Positions 40,021-48,404 of a stretch of DNA of 64,000 bases are shown piece after piece. Below the pieces are notes generated by a model. That model did no database searches and had not been told where the DNA came from. It saw only the letters and a program-made list of their open reading frames with translations. Origin of the DNA: JBFWVR01 sp050246635. Lineage in GTDB: Bacteria > Acidobacteriota > Vicinamibacteria > Vicinamibacterales > UBA2999. The stretch spans positions 62,001 through 126,000 of the forward strand of contig JBFWVR010000011.1 of assembly GCA_050246635.1 (NCBI GenBank). Reading direction: 5' to 3'. Both the position numbers and the translations under genes were made by a program. How positions within the stretch are numbered: position 1 is the stretch's first letter; each line of letters begins with the position of its first letter.

Positions 40021-40851
40021 GTGACGCGTACCCTGTTCCGTATCCTCATCGTCGTGCTGTGCACTGCGGCCGCGGCCGCCGCCCAGACCGGACGGGCCTC
40101 GGGCACCGTCTCGGTGGACGGCAAGGCGGTCGCCTTGACCTCGGCCATCGAGACAACGGCCGAGAACCTGTTCGACAGCACGAAACAGGACCAGCTCGTG
40201 GTCCTGAGTGACCGCCCGCTCGGCGAGACCGCGCCGGACGACATCGACCTGTCGATGCGCGCGCGGGATGGCGAGCTCACCGCCCTGATGCTCCGCTACG
40301 ACGGCCCGACGCTCGTCAACGTCTCGGTCTTCCACAACGGGCTGAGCGGCAAGGTCCTGCTGCCGGGGGCCTGGTTCCAGGCGGTCCCGCTGAAGAAGGG
40401 CGCAGGCAGCGTGAAGCTGGCCAGCCGCGCGTTCGATGACCGGCGCTACGCGGTGGACGCCCGCTTCACCGCCGCGCCGTACCGGCCCGCGGCGCCGGTC
40501 CCAGAGTCCGCGCCGGAGCCGGCCCCCGCCCCCGACGTGCTGGCGCCGGCGACGACGTCGTTCATCGACAAGGGCGCGGCAACGAAGATGGCCATCGACG
40601 CGATGATGGCGAAGGACGAGCACCAGGCGGTGGAGCTGATCAAGCTTGGTGTCGACCCGAACGGCAAGGACCAGTACGGCATGCCAATCCTGAGCTGGGC
40701 GGTGATGATGTGCCAGCCGGCCGCCGTGCAGGCACTGGTAAAAGCCGGCGCGAACGTGAACTTCTCGCGCGCGCCCGGCCTGACGCCCCTCGCCGAGGCC
40801 GGCGCGTGCCCCGCGGCGGCGACGATCCTGAAGGCGGCCGGCGCGAAGTAG
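40021..40851 (+). CDS. Exported ankyrin-repeat protein
   Basis: A 276-aa exported protein. Signal peptide TRTLFRILIVVLCTAAAAAA, cleavage near AAAQ. Residues 25-160 form an unrecognised beta-rich domain, then a Pro/Glu-rich linker (VPESAPEPAPAP). The C-terminal ~90 residues carry ankyrin-like helices (DEHQAVELIKLGVDPNGKD, SWAVMMCQPAAVQALVKAGANVN, GLTPLAEAG). The start is a GTG with AGGAGG six bases upstream. Probably a periplasmic protein-binding module. Confidence 0.82.
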   Translation: MTRTLFRILIVVLCTAAAAAAQTGRASGTVSVDGKAVALTSAIETTAENLFDSTKQDQLVVLSDRPLGETAPDDIDLSMRARDGELTALMLRYDGPTLVNVSVFHNGLSGKVLLPGAWFQAVPLKKGAGSVKLASRAFDDRRYAVDARFTAAPYRPAAPVPESAPEPAPAPDVLAPATTSFIDKGAATKMAIDAMMAKDEHQAVELIKLGVDPNGKDQYGMPILSWAVMMCQPAAVQALVKAGANVNFSRAPGLTPLAEAGACPAAATILKAAGAK

Positions 40852-40995
40852 CGGCGCCGGCTCGCGCTCCCTTGCTGGGCTTCGGGTGATCGTCTAGACT
40901 AGGAGGTCTGCGCGTGAGCGGCAGGTCGCGACTGCTTGCGGTCATGGACGCCTCTGCGCGCAGGCTTCGCACCGGTCCGGTCCATCCGGACCCGC

Positions 40996-41072
<77 letters not shown>

Positions 41073-41176
41073 CCTTCGACACGCCCCCCTGTCAAACGCC
41101 TGCGCGTCGACCGCGGCCCGGGCCTGCTGCGCCAGAACGGGCATGACGCGGGGCGGCGGTCCCGGACCACGCCTCC

Positions 41177-41665
41177 CTAACAATCCGCTCCGTAGAACCA
41201 GGACACCGTGAACGTGTAGTGCACGCGCTCAGCCGGGTCGCCGACGATCCACACCTTGAATCGCGGCGGGACGCCCAGCACCTCGGGGTTGCCGCGGCCG
41301 TGGGTCACGACCAGCGTGCGCGCGACAGCACCGTCCGCCCTGCGCCCCCCACGCGCGAGCACGGCGCACGGCGCGCCAGGGTTGGCCCTCTCATCTGGAC
41401 CGGACTCGCAGCTCTCACGCGTCGCGTAGAACTCCAGCCGTGGGCCGTCGGCGAGGCTGTCGCCGGTCCACTGGACCTCCACGTCGTTCTGGCTCCCGCG
41501 TTCGTCGTAGGCGACCACGTGAACCGCCACGCCGCCAGCGTCGACGCCCCCCGCCTCCTGCAAGAACGTCATGCGGGCCTGTGAGTCGAGACACGTCGGC
41601 CCCAGCACCCCGCATCCGGCGGCGGCCACGGTCGATGCCAGCGCGAGCGCATGTGCTCCCGTCAT
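41177..41665 (-). CDS. Hypothetical lipoprotein
   Basis: 162 aa. A lipoprotein signal (ALALASTVAAAGCG; lipobox AAGC) is followed by a beta-rich domain with two further cysteine-bearing loops (PTCLDSQ, RESCESGPDE) and a C-terminal Cys. GGAGGGGATCC before the ATG at 41665 fixes the start. Function unknown. It is convergent with the tRNA-Arg gene. Confidence 0.7.
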   Translation of the reverse strand: MTGAHALALASTVAAAGCGVLGPTCLDSQARMTFLQEAGGVDAGGVAVHVVAYDERGSQNDVEVQWTGDSLADGPRLEFYATRESCESGPDERANPGAPCAVLARGGRRADGAVARTLVVTHGRGNPEVLGVPPRFKVWIVGDPAERVHYTFTVSWFYGADC

Positions 41666-41912
41666 GGATCCCCTCCAGAACACAATGCGCAAAGGCCGGG
41701 CGACACGGCTCATCCATTCGGCGTTTTGTGCTCTTTCCTCTTGCCGCTATTGGGACGACTCGTGACGCCTCAGGCTGGATCGTCCTGGGCCCGCGCCATT
41801 CTCGTTGTCGTGGTAACCCTGTGGTGGTGGGACCAGCGCATGTCCGAGTACGGAACGAGGTGCGGACAGCGTCCTCGACCTGGTTGGCATCCTCTCTCGC
41901 GGTGGTGCGGGA

Positions 41913-41951
41913 TTGACACGGTTGTCTGCGCGCTGGCACGCGGACTAGACT
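41913..41951 (+). promoter_or_regulatory. Promoter with dyads, copy P1
   Basis: TTGACACGGTTGTC carries a GACA/TGTC dyad. An imperfect GCGCGCT-GGCACGC dyad and TAGACT (41946-41951) follow. The arrangement and sequence recur at 43674-43711. The TTGTCT to TAGACT spacing is 18 bp. It precedes the fibronectin-III gene by 66 bp. The rest of the 41666-42017 gap shows no gene. Confidence 0.6.
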
Positions 41952-42017
41952 GCCCGCTGACGTTTCGTCGCGCCGCAAAGTCCGTCCCCCCCGGGCGGTG
42001 CCCTATCAGGGTGCGAC

Positions 42018-43535
42018 ATGCCCAGACTCTCGACCGGACTCGTTCTCTCGTCCATCGTCCTCCTCGTCGGCGTCCCGGTCTTTGCTGCCCCAGGTGCCCC
42101 CAGTGGTCTGACCGCTTCGGTTTCGGGCAACGCCGTCACACTTTCCTGGACCGCCGGCCCAGGGCTGATCACCGGCTATCGACTCGAAGCTGGCACGGCG
42201 CCGGGAAGTACCAACGCGGCCACCACGGTTGTTGGGCCGGCACAATCCTTCAGCACCTCGGGCGTGCCTTCAGGCACCTACTACGTCCGGATTCGAGCCG
42301 TTGGCCCCGATGGGGAGAGCGCGCCATCGAACGAGGTCGTCGTCACCGTCGGAACGCCCGGTTGCGTGGCTGCGCCAGGGCCGCCGACGGATGTCAGCGT
42401 GACCGTGACCGGCACGAACCTGCTGTTTACCTGGCAGGCACCGGCCGCCGGCTGCGCGCCGACGGGCTACCGGCTGGACGCCGGCTCCGCACCGGGCGCG
42501 TCGAACCTCGCGATGGCTCCTGTTGGAGGCGCCCTCCAATTCTCGGCAACAGCGCCAGCCGGCACTTACTACGTTCGCATCGTCGCTCTTAACGCCTTCG
42601 GGGCCAGCGCGCCATCAGCCGAAGTGACGGCAATCGTAGGTGGGACGGTCCCCGTACCAACGCCGACACCGACGCCGACGCCGACGCCGACGCCCACCCC
42701 TACGCCTACGCCTACGCCTACGCCGACGGGGGGCATTGCCGTGGAGCAAGCCTCCATCTACGTCGATGAGAGCCTCGGCCGCGCCGTCGTGATTGGAACC
42801 GTGCTCAACCAGTCCTCACAGACGAGCGCGTTCACGAAGGTTTCGGCAACCCTGCTCGGCTCGACCGGGGCGCAGGTCGGGACGGATTACACCTATGTGA
42901 CGGGGCGGAGCCGCCGGCTCTCGAGTTCGCGGATCATCACCGACACGACGTTGGGGCCCGGCGAGCGCGGCTGCTTCGTCATGTACACGGACGTGACGCG
43001 AAGCCTCGTCGTGTCGGTGCAGTTGTCAACAAGCTTCGATAACTACAGCGTCACGCCCATGGTGGGTGCAGTGGCACTCGATGGTCCGCCCACGCAGTCC
43101 AGCAGCCTCGGCGATCTCAGGCTGGATGGACGCATCCGGAACACGGGCTCTCGCCTCACCTACTTCAACCAGGCCGTCTTCATCGTGTCGGATGCGGCCG
43201 GCCGCACGCTCGATTGTGCAAGCGCCTATGTCGATGGAGTCTCGGTGACCTTGGGCAGTGGCATCGTGACGGAGACCGGCCTCGCCGTCGGAGGTTCCGG
43301 CTCGTTCAGGGATTACACCCGGGCCTCGGCGAGCAGCGTGGCCAACGTCTCCGGCTGGACCGTCTGGCAGGAGTTCGACGGGAGCGGCGACGAGCCGGTC
43401 GACGCCGGAGTGAGCGTCGCCACCGCAGACCTTCCCGCCAGCGCGACGCCCGAGGAGAAGTCGCGTCGGCGTGACCGGCACATCGACGTGTTACGGGCCA
43501 CCCTGGCGGGTGGTCCCCAACAGCGCGACCGATAG
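42018..43535 (+). CDS. Secreted fibronectin type III protein with PT-rich linker
   Basis: A 505-aa exported protein. The signal peptide is MPRLSTGLVLSSIVLLVGVP (ends near FAAPGA). Two FnIII domains (about 25-115 and 118-210; GTYYVRIRAVGPDGESAPSNEV and GTYYVRIVALNAFGASAPSAEV) are followed by a (PT)n linker of about 13 repeats, then a C-terminal ~270-residue beta-rich domain that contains FxxxYTDVTRSLVVSVQL and two short TLxxG blocks. The last 30 residues are charged (EEKSRRRDRHID). Probably a surface adhesin or polysaccharide-binding protein. It follows the dyad promoter P1. Confidence 0.82.
   Translation: MPRLSTGLVLSSIVLLVGVPVFAAPGAPSGLTASVSGNAVTLSWTAGPGLITGYRLEAGTAPGSTNAATTVVGPAQSFSTSGVPSGTYYVRIRAVGPDGESAPSNEVVVTVGTPGCVAAPGPPTDVSVTVTGTNLLFTWQAPAAGCAPTGYRLDAGSAPGASNLAMAPVGGALQFSATAPAGTYYVRIVALNAFGASAPSAEVTAIVGGTVPVPTPTPTPTPTPTPTPTPTPTPTPTGGIAVEQASIYVDESLGRAVVIGTVLNQSSQTSAFTKVSATLLGSTGAQVGTDYTYVTGRSRRLSSSRIITDTTLGPGERGCFVMYTDVTRSLVVSVQLSTSFDNYSVTPMVGAVALDGPPTQSSSLGDLRLDGRIRNTGSRLTYFNQAVFIVSDAAGRTLDCASAYVDGVSVTLGSGIVTETGLAVGGSGSFRDYTRASASSVANVSGWTVWQEFDGSGDEPVDAGVSVATADLPASATPEEKSRRRDRHIDVLRATLAGGPQQRDR
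42655..42728 (+). repeat. Hexanucleotide tandem repeat encoding Pro-Thr
   Basis: About 12 units of CCGACG, drifting to CCTACG, code for the proline-threonine linker of the fibronectin-III protein. Unit gain or loss keeps the frame, so linker length can change without breaking the gene. Confidence 0.9.
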
Positions 43536-43673
43536 GGTGGGCGTCCCCAGCGACCGCGCATGGCACCCAGCCGGCCTCTCCAGGGGCTCCGCACACGCGA
43601 ACTGCCCTCTCTCTCGCCCTCGGAACCGCCGAGTTACTACGACGGGCCGTAGGTCTGTCGCGTTGGTGCATCA

Positions 43674-43711
43674 CTGACACAGTTGTCCGCACGCTAGCGT
43701 GCGAATAGACT
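43674..43711 (+). promoter_or_regulatory. Promoter with dyads, copy P2
   Basis: CTGACACAGTTGTCC (GACA/TGTC dyad), then the perfect palindrome GCACGCTAGCGTGC filling the 17-bp spacer to TAGACT (43706-43711). Base-by-base similar to P1 at 41913-41951. It lies in the 315-bp gap before the small gene at 43851; no other gene is visible there. Confidence 0.65.
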
Positions 43712-43850
43712 GCGCGCAGCATCGTCGCCGCGGGGACGGGTGAACGGTGCCCCGTCCGCCTTGCACGGCGAGGTGGCCGAGCCGAATCCGGACGGCGGCG
43801 GACGGCGTCCTAGCCGTATATCAACGTCCCCCCACCAGGATCGAGGGTCC

Positions 43851-44141
43851 ATGACCACGCCGGATCCGCCCAGGGCCCCCGAGCCCCTGTCACCGGACCG
43901 CGAAGTCGTGCTGCGCCGCCTCACGCTGGGCTCCGACCGTGCCGAGTTCCGCGCCCGCTCCCGGCCCGACGGCATCGAACTCCGGCTCTACATGTCCGCG
44001 CCCGCGGGGCTGTCGCTCGTGTGGACGCGCCGCTTCACGGATGCGGGACAGGTGCAGCAGCACGTCGCAATCCGGGAGGCGGAAATGACGAGCCAGGGCT
44101 GGCGGGCCATCCCGGACGACGACACCGCGGCGGCGTCGTAG
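43851..44141 (+). CDS. Small hypothetical protein
   Basis: A 96-aa cytosolic protein (MTTPDPPRAPEPLSP...). The body REVVLRRLTLGSDRAEFRARS and the C-terminal QQHVAIREAEMTSQGW suggest a small alpha/beta fold. A GTG at 43740 would extend it by 37 residues of low-complexity sequence; the ATG with GAGGG upstream is preferred. It lies 66 bases before the acyltransferase gene, possibly the same transcript, driven by P2. Confidence 0.6.
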   Translation: MTTPDPPRAPEPLSPDREVVLRRLTLGSDRAEFRARSRPDGIELRLYMSAPAGLSLVWTRRFTDAGQVQQHVAIREAEMTSQGWRAIPDDDTAAAS

Positions 44142-44206
44142 GCGACCGCGCGCCAGGCGTGCGGCCGCCAGGGGAGCGGAAGCGATATTGCACCGCCAGG
44201 GGCCCG

Positions 44207-45400
44207 ATGGACACGACGGGCGACCGGCGCATCCCCTCCCTCGATGGATTGCGGGGAATTTCAATCACCCTCGTCTTCCTGGCCCACCTGGCAGGGACAC
44301 GAAACTTCCCCATAGGGGAAGACGCCGCCCACTTCTGGGCGGCGGGCGAGTTCGGCGTTCGCGTCTTCTTCGTCCTCTCGGGATTCCTCATCACCGGCCT
44401 GCTGCTCGACGAGATTGCGAAGACCGGCCGGATCCACCTCGGCCGCTTCTACCTGCGGCGCACCCTTCGCATCTTTCCGCCGTACTACGTGTTCATCGCG
44501 GCCCTGGCCGTGGCCGGCGCCGCGGGGCTCATCCAGCTCGCCCCGCACGACGTCGCGCACACGGTGACCTACACCTCGAACTACTACGCCGACCGCTCGT
44601 GGTTCGTCGGGCACACGTGGTCGCTCTCGGTCGAGGAGCAGTTCTACCTGCTCTGGCCCGCGACGCTGCTGCTCGTCGGCACCCGGCGCGGCATGATCCT
44701 GGCCGCGCTCGTCGTCCTGGTCGTCCCGTTCGTCCGGCTCGCGGAGTGGGAGTTGCTGCGGGCTTACGGCGAGGGCATCGGGCACCGATTCGAGACCGTC
44801 GCCGATGCGATGGCGATGGGCTGCCTGATGGCCGCGGTGCGGCCGTGGCTGCACGCCTGGCGTCCGTACGAGCGGTTCCTGCAGTCGGGGTTCTTCTGGC
44901 CCGCGGTGCTCCTCCTGCTGACCGGCAACCTGACCGGAGACCACCCGCTGGCGCACTTCGGTCCGGGGATGTCGATGGTGAACCTCGGCGTGGTGCTGGC
45001 GATGGACTGGTGCGTGACGTTCCACGACGGGCGCGTGGGCCGGGTCCTGAACTGGCGGCCGCTCGTGTACGTCGGGTGGATGAGCTACTCGCTCTATCTC
45101 TGGCAGCAGCCGTTCCTCAACCGGGCATCAACGGCGCTCGTCGCCAGCTTCCCGCTGAACCTCGTGCTTGCCACGGCGCTGGCGTTCGCATCCTTCCACC
45201 TCGTGGAGCGGCCCTCCCTGCGGTTCCGCCGGTGGCTCGAGCAGCGGCGGCCCCGGCCCATCGCGGCGGCCGCGGCCAGCGGCATCGAAGACGGCGTGCC
45301 CGATCACGATCGCGAACGGCCAGCGGCGCCGCTCCACGGCCCCGAGACGCCCGCCCTCTCGCGTCAGATGTCCTCGTCCGTCAGCCCCGGCGGGTCGTAG
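44207..45400 (+). CDS. Acyltransferase 3 family membrane protein
   Basis: A 397-aa integral membrane O-acyltransferase (OafA/NolL type). It opens RRIPSLDGLRGISITLVFLAHL, with the family's catalytic His in FLAHL, then GEFGVRVFFVLSGFLITGLLLDE and FYLRRTLRIFPPYY. About ten TM helices follow; HTWSLSVEEQFYLLWP is the second conserved block. The C-terminal ~55 residues are soluble and low-complexity. Such enzymes acetylate or acylate surface polysaccharides or lipids. Confidence 0.9.
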   Translation: MDTTGDRRIPSLDGLRGISITLVFLAHLAGTRNFPIGEDAAHFWAAGEFGVRVFFVLSGFLITGLLLDEIAKTGRIHLGRFYLRRTLRIFPPYYVFIAALAVAGAAGLIQLAPHDVAHTVTYTSNYYADRSWFVGHTWSLSVEEQFYLLWPATLLLVGTRRGMILAALVVLVVPFVRLAEWELLRAYGEGIGHRFETVADAMAMGCLMAAVRPWLHAWRPYERFLQSGFFWPAVLLLLTGNLTGDHPLAHFGPGMSMVNLGVVLAMDWCVTFHDGRVGRVLNWRPLVYVGWMSYSLYLWQQPFLNRASTALVASFPLNLVLATALAFASFHLVERPSLRFRRWLEQRRPRPIAAAAASGIEDGVPDHDRERPAAPLHGPETPALSRQMSSSVSPGGS

Positions 45401-45682
45401 CGTCGCACCCTCCCGAGTGCGCCCATCCGCTCGAAGGCGCGGCCGAGCGACCGGACGAGTCCGCCCGGCTCGGTGGTCAGGGCGGCGACGGGAAGGGCGG
45501 AGATCGCGAAGCGTGGCCGCCGTCGGCGGCCGGCACACTCCACTGCTCCATTTGCTGCCAGGTTTCTTCGGTGAGAGGCATTCAAGGTCGTGAAACGTGT
45601 GGGGCTTGGTGCATCCCTCTGGAAATCGGCCATGATGGACGAGCCTCGCGGCGGACGCGCGGGGGCAGCAGGAGGGACGATC

Positions 45683-46087
45683 GTGGCGGAGCGGAAGAAG
45701 ACGGCCCCCAGGGGCGGGGACTCGCTGGTGGGGTTTGCCGAGGAACTCGGACGCCTGCTCGGGACGGCGGAGCGCCGGGCCACCGACTGGCTGGCGCAGC
45801 GCAAGGCCGTCACCGACAGCCTGCGCACGATCCGGAATCGCGCCGACGCGCTGCTGGAGCAGCTGGGGGATGCCGCCGAAGCCGTCGGGCGAGGCCGGCG
45901 GGAGGCCGCCTCGGAACCGGCCGCGACCCGCGGCACCCGGCGCGCCAAGGGCGCCGGGAGCCCGAAGGCCAGCGGGAGTTCCCGGGCGGGCGGAACCGCG
46001 CCGAAGCGGCCCGTCTCCCCCGAGACGCGGCAGAAACTCTCGGCCGCGGCGAAGAAGCGCGCGGCCGCGAAGAAGGCCACCGCCTGA
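45683..46087 (+). CDS. Lys/Ala-rich histone-H1-like protein
   Basis: A 134-aa protein. The first ~60 residues form an amphipathic helical region (DSLVGFAEELGRLLGTAERRATDWLAQRKAVTDSLR in pieces), followed by a low-complexity basic tail rich in Ala, Lys, Gly and Ser, ending AAAKKRAAAKKATA-like. Such tails bind DNA in bacterial H1-like proteins. AGGAGGGA seven bases before the GTG at 45683 selects this start over ATGs at 45632 and 45635. The 280 bp between the acyltransferase and this gene hold nothing clear. Confidence 0.7.
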   Translation: MAERKKTAPRGGDSLVGFAEELGRLLGTAERRATDWLAQRKAVTDSLRTIRNRADALLEQLGDAAEAVGRGRREAASEPAATRGTRRAKGAGSPKASGSSRAGGTAPKRPVSPETRQKLSAAAKKRAAAKKATA

Positions 46088-46096
46088 CGCGGGCGG

Positions 46097-46570
46097 TCAG
46101 GGGTGCCGCGCGAAGACCGTGTAGGTCTTGTCCCAGGTGAACGCGAGCACCTGGTAAGGATCCTGGCGATCGCCCATCTCCATGCCGGGCGAGCCGATCG
46201 GCATGCCGGGCACCGCCAGCCCGCGCACGTTCTTCGGGCGGTCGCGCAGCAGGCGGTGGATGTCCATCGCGGGCACGTGGCCCTCGATGGTGTAGCCATC
46301 CACCTCGGCGGTGTGGCAGGAGCTCAGCGCTTCGGGCACACCCGCCTCGCGTGAAATCCCGTAGAGGCGCTCGTCCGACACGACCTTCGTCTCGACCTTG
46401 AAGCCGTTGGCGGCGAGGTGGTCGGCCCACTTCGCGCAGCAGCCGCAAGTGGCGGACTTGTACAGCGTCACGGTCGGCGCGGTGACGGCGGCGCGCTGGG
46501 CCACGAGGTGGGCCGTGACCCCGAGGGTCATGACGGCGGCGGTGGCGAGGGCAAGCAGGCGACGATGCAT
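46097..46570 (-). CDS. DUF411 family metal-binding protein
   Basis: A 157-aa exported protein. Signal peptide MHRRLLALATAAVMTLGVTAH, then YKSATCGCCAKWADHL, the CxCC motif of DUF411, and a C-terminal SSCHTAEVDGYTIEGHVPA block with Cys and His. DUF411 members are often linked to copper or heavy-metal resistance in the periplasm. The ATG at 46570 is chosen. Its stop codon is nine bases from the convergent plus-strand gene. Confidence 0.9.
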   Translation of the reverse strand: MHRRLLALATAAVMTLGVTAHLVAQRAAVTAPTVTLYKSATCGCCAKWADHLAANGFKVETKVVSDERLYGISREAGVPEALSSCHTAEVDGYTIEGHVPAMDIHRLLRDRPKNVRGLAVPGMPIGSPGMEMGDRQDPYQVLAFTWDKTYTVFARHP

Positions 46571-46765
46571 CGTGGTTCGCTCCAGCCGGCCGCACGGGTT
46601 GCACGCGTCCGGGAGAAGTGGCGGCGGCATGCCGCGGGATCTCGTTCCTCGATGCTACACTGACCGCCGTCCAGACTGCACCCGGCCCGTGAGCACGCCT
46701 GACGTCCCGACAGCCGTTGCGCCGCGCCCCGCGCCGTGCGCCCCCGCCACGCGGATCTCCTGACC

Positions 46766-48031
46766 ATGGCCAGGATCGGCGTCTTCTGCCAGCCCGAGAC
46801 CGGGCACCTGAATCCGACCATTGCCCTCGGCGAAGGCCTCGTCGCCCGCGGGCATGCGGTGACCCTCTTCAGCGTTCCCGATGCCGAAGCCGCCGCACGA
46901 CGCGGTGGGCTCGCGCACGTGGCCATCGGCGCGCGCCACTTCCCCGCCGGCACCGCGGCGCGCCGGGCCAGGGATCTCGCGCGACTCGCCGGCGTCGCCG
47001 CGGCCGTGCGTTCGGGCTACTGGACCGGGTGCTACGCCGACGGCGTGTTCGACGACGCCGCCGCCGCGTTGTCGGCGCATCCGCAGGACCTGCTCCTGGT
47101 CGACCAGATCGACGTCGCGGCCCATACGGTCGCCGGACACCTCGGCCTGCCGTTCGTGACGATCGCCCTCTGCCTGATCATGAACCACGACGCGCACCAG
47201 CCGGTCTGGAGCCTCGAGCCGACGCCCGATCCGCCGGCCCTGACCCCCGCCAATCGGTCATGGCAGGCCGTCTTCGAGGCGCTGTACCGGCCCCACATCA
47301 CTCGCCTGAACACGTGGCGCGGCCGACACGGACGACCGCCGATCGCGGGGCTTGCAGAGCTCTGGTCGCCGCTCGCGCAGGTCAGCCAGCAGCCCGAGGG
47401 TTTCGACTTCCCTCGCGCGCTGCCACGCCACTTCCACTTCGCTGGTCCGTTCTCGAGCGCGCGCGCGCGGCGTGCCGTGGCGTTCCCCTGGGATCGCCTG
47501 ACGGGCCGCCCGATCATCTACGCGGCGTTCGGCAGCCTCGTGAACGGCGACGTCGAGCGGGCGCAGGCCATCGCGCACGCCGCCGCGTCGCTCGACGTGC
47601 AGCTCGTGCTCTCGCTGGGCGGCGGCGGCACGGCGGCCGACCTCCCGGGGCTGGCTGGAGATGCGGTGGTGGTGTCGTACGCACCGCAACTGGAGCTATT
47701 GGCGCGCGCGAGCGTGATGATCACGCACGCCGGCCTGAACTCGGTGCTGGAGTGCCTCTCGGCTGGCGTGCCGATGGTGGCGGTGCCCATCACGAACGAC
47801 GAGTTCGCGATTGCCAGCCGCATCGCGTGGAACGGCGCGGGGCGCGTCGTGCACGCCGAGGCCTGCACGCCCGGCGCACTGCACGAGGCCCTCGACGCGG
47901 TGCTCAACGTGCCGAGCTATCGCGACACGGCCCGCCGCTTCCAGGCCACCATTGCCGCTCGCCCCGGCGTCGACCGCGCCGCCGACATCGTCGAGGGCGT
48001 CCTGGAACGCATCGGCGCCGTCGCGTCCTGA
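46766..48031 (+). CDS. MGT/UGT-type glycosyltransferase (GT1)
   Basis: A 421-aa cytosolic GT-B glycosyltransferase. N-terminal RIGVFCQPETGHLNPTIALGEGL, then IYAAFGSLVNGD at the start of the C-terminal lobe, and the donor-site motif near VVVSYAPQLELLARASVMITHAGLNSVLECL (the HxGxxS core). This is the zeaxanthin/macrolide glycosyltransferase family, so a lipid, carotenoid or polyketide acceptor is likely. The ATG at 46766 fits the alignment; 46736 adds ten residues. Confidence 0.87.
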   Translation: MARIGVFCQPETGHLNPTIALGEGLVARGHAVTLFSVPDAEAAARRGGLAHVAIGARHFPAGTAARRARDLARLAGVAAAVRSGYWTGCYADGVFDDAAAALSAHPQDLLLVDQIDVAAHTVAGHLGLPFVTIALCLIMNHDAHQPVWSLEPTPDPPALTPANRSWQAVFEALYRPHITRLNTWRGRHGRPPIAGLAELWSPLAQVSQQPEGFDFPRALPRHFHFAGPFSSARARRAVAFPWDRLTGRPIIYAAFGSLVNGDVERAQAIAHAAASLDVQLVLSLGGGGTAADLPGLAGDAVVVSYAPQLELLARASVMITHAGLNSVLECLSAGVPMVAVPITNDEFAIASRIAWNGAGRVVHAEACTPGALHEALDAVLNVPSYRDTARRFQATIAARPGVDRAADIVEGVLERIGAVAS

Positions 48032-48071
48032 GTGCGCGCCGACCACCCGGGATGCAGTGACGGCGGCGCGG

Positions 48072-48107
48072 GTCATCCGCAGATGAACGCGGATGAACGC
48101 AGATTCC
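48072..48107 (+). repeat. Repeat family F (copy at 48.1 kb)
   Basis: GTCATCCGCAGATGAACGCGGATGAACGCAGAT on the plus strand (written here as joined words TCATCC, GCAGATGAACG, CGGATGAACG, CAGAT). It matches the reverse complement at 20701-20735 except for R/Y changes. Upstream of the long hairpin at 48151. Confidence 0.75.
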
Positions 48108-48150
48108 GACGTCCGCGCGTACGGCGGCGCCCGCGCCGCGAAGCGGCGCG

Positions 48151-48234
48151 GCGGAGGGAACGGAAGACGCGCGGCGGCAAGACACACACGTGACGAACAG
48201 TGTCTTGCCACCGCGGGTCTTCCGTTCCCTCCGC
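48151..48234. repeat. Long inverted repeat (35-bp arms, 2 mismatches)
   Basis: The left arm 48151-48185 (GCGGAGGGAACGGAAGAC...) is complementary to 48200-48234 (...GTCTTCCGTTCCCTCCGC) at 33 of 35 positions, with a 14-nt loop ACACGTGACGAACA. No gene is seen in the 373-bp gap 48032-48404. Confidence 0.9.
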
Positions 48235-48295
48235 TGCACCTCACGGTGCAGGCGCCGCTACAACGCGGACGCTCATGCGCCGCCGCTGGCCTCAC

Positions 48296-48375
48296 TCTTC
48301 AATCTGAGATCGCCAATCTGCAATGGCGGCGTGAGCCGCCCCTCGTGTCTCCGTGCCTCCGTGTCTCTGTGTCCG
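48296..48375. repeat. Repeat families B and E remnants
   Basis: CAATCTGAGATCGCCAATCTGCAATGG (joined words, 48299-48325) is a family B right-arm copy like 57888-57907. It is followed by CCTCGTGTCTCCGTGCCTCCGTG-type words (48343-48374), family E. It lies just past the stop of the S9 peptidase gene. Confidence 0.7.
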
Positions 48376-48404
48376 CATTTCACCGATGGGCCGTGCGTCC
48401 CCCG

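Noticed and set aside
41651..42592. 313-residue plus-strand frame
   Set aside because: It overlaps the fibronectin-III gene in another frame and includes the promoter P1 region; no motif.
44188..46140. 650-residue plus-strand frame
   Set aside because: Out-of-frame reading across the acyltransferase and the Lys-rich gene; Arg/Ala-rich with no family motifs.
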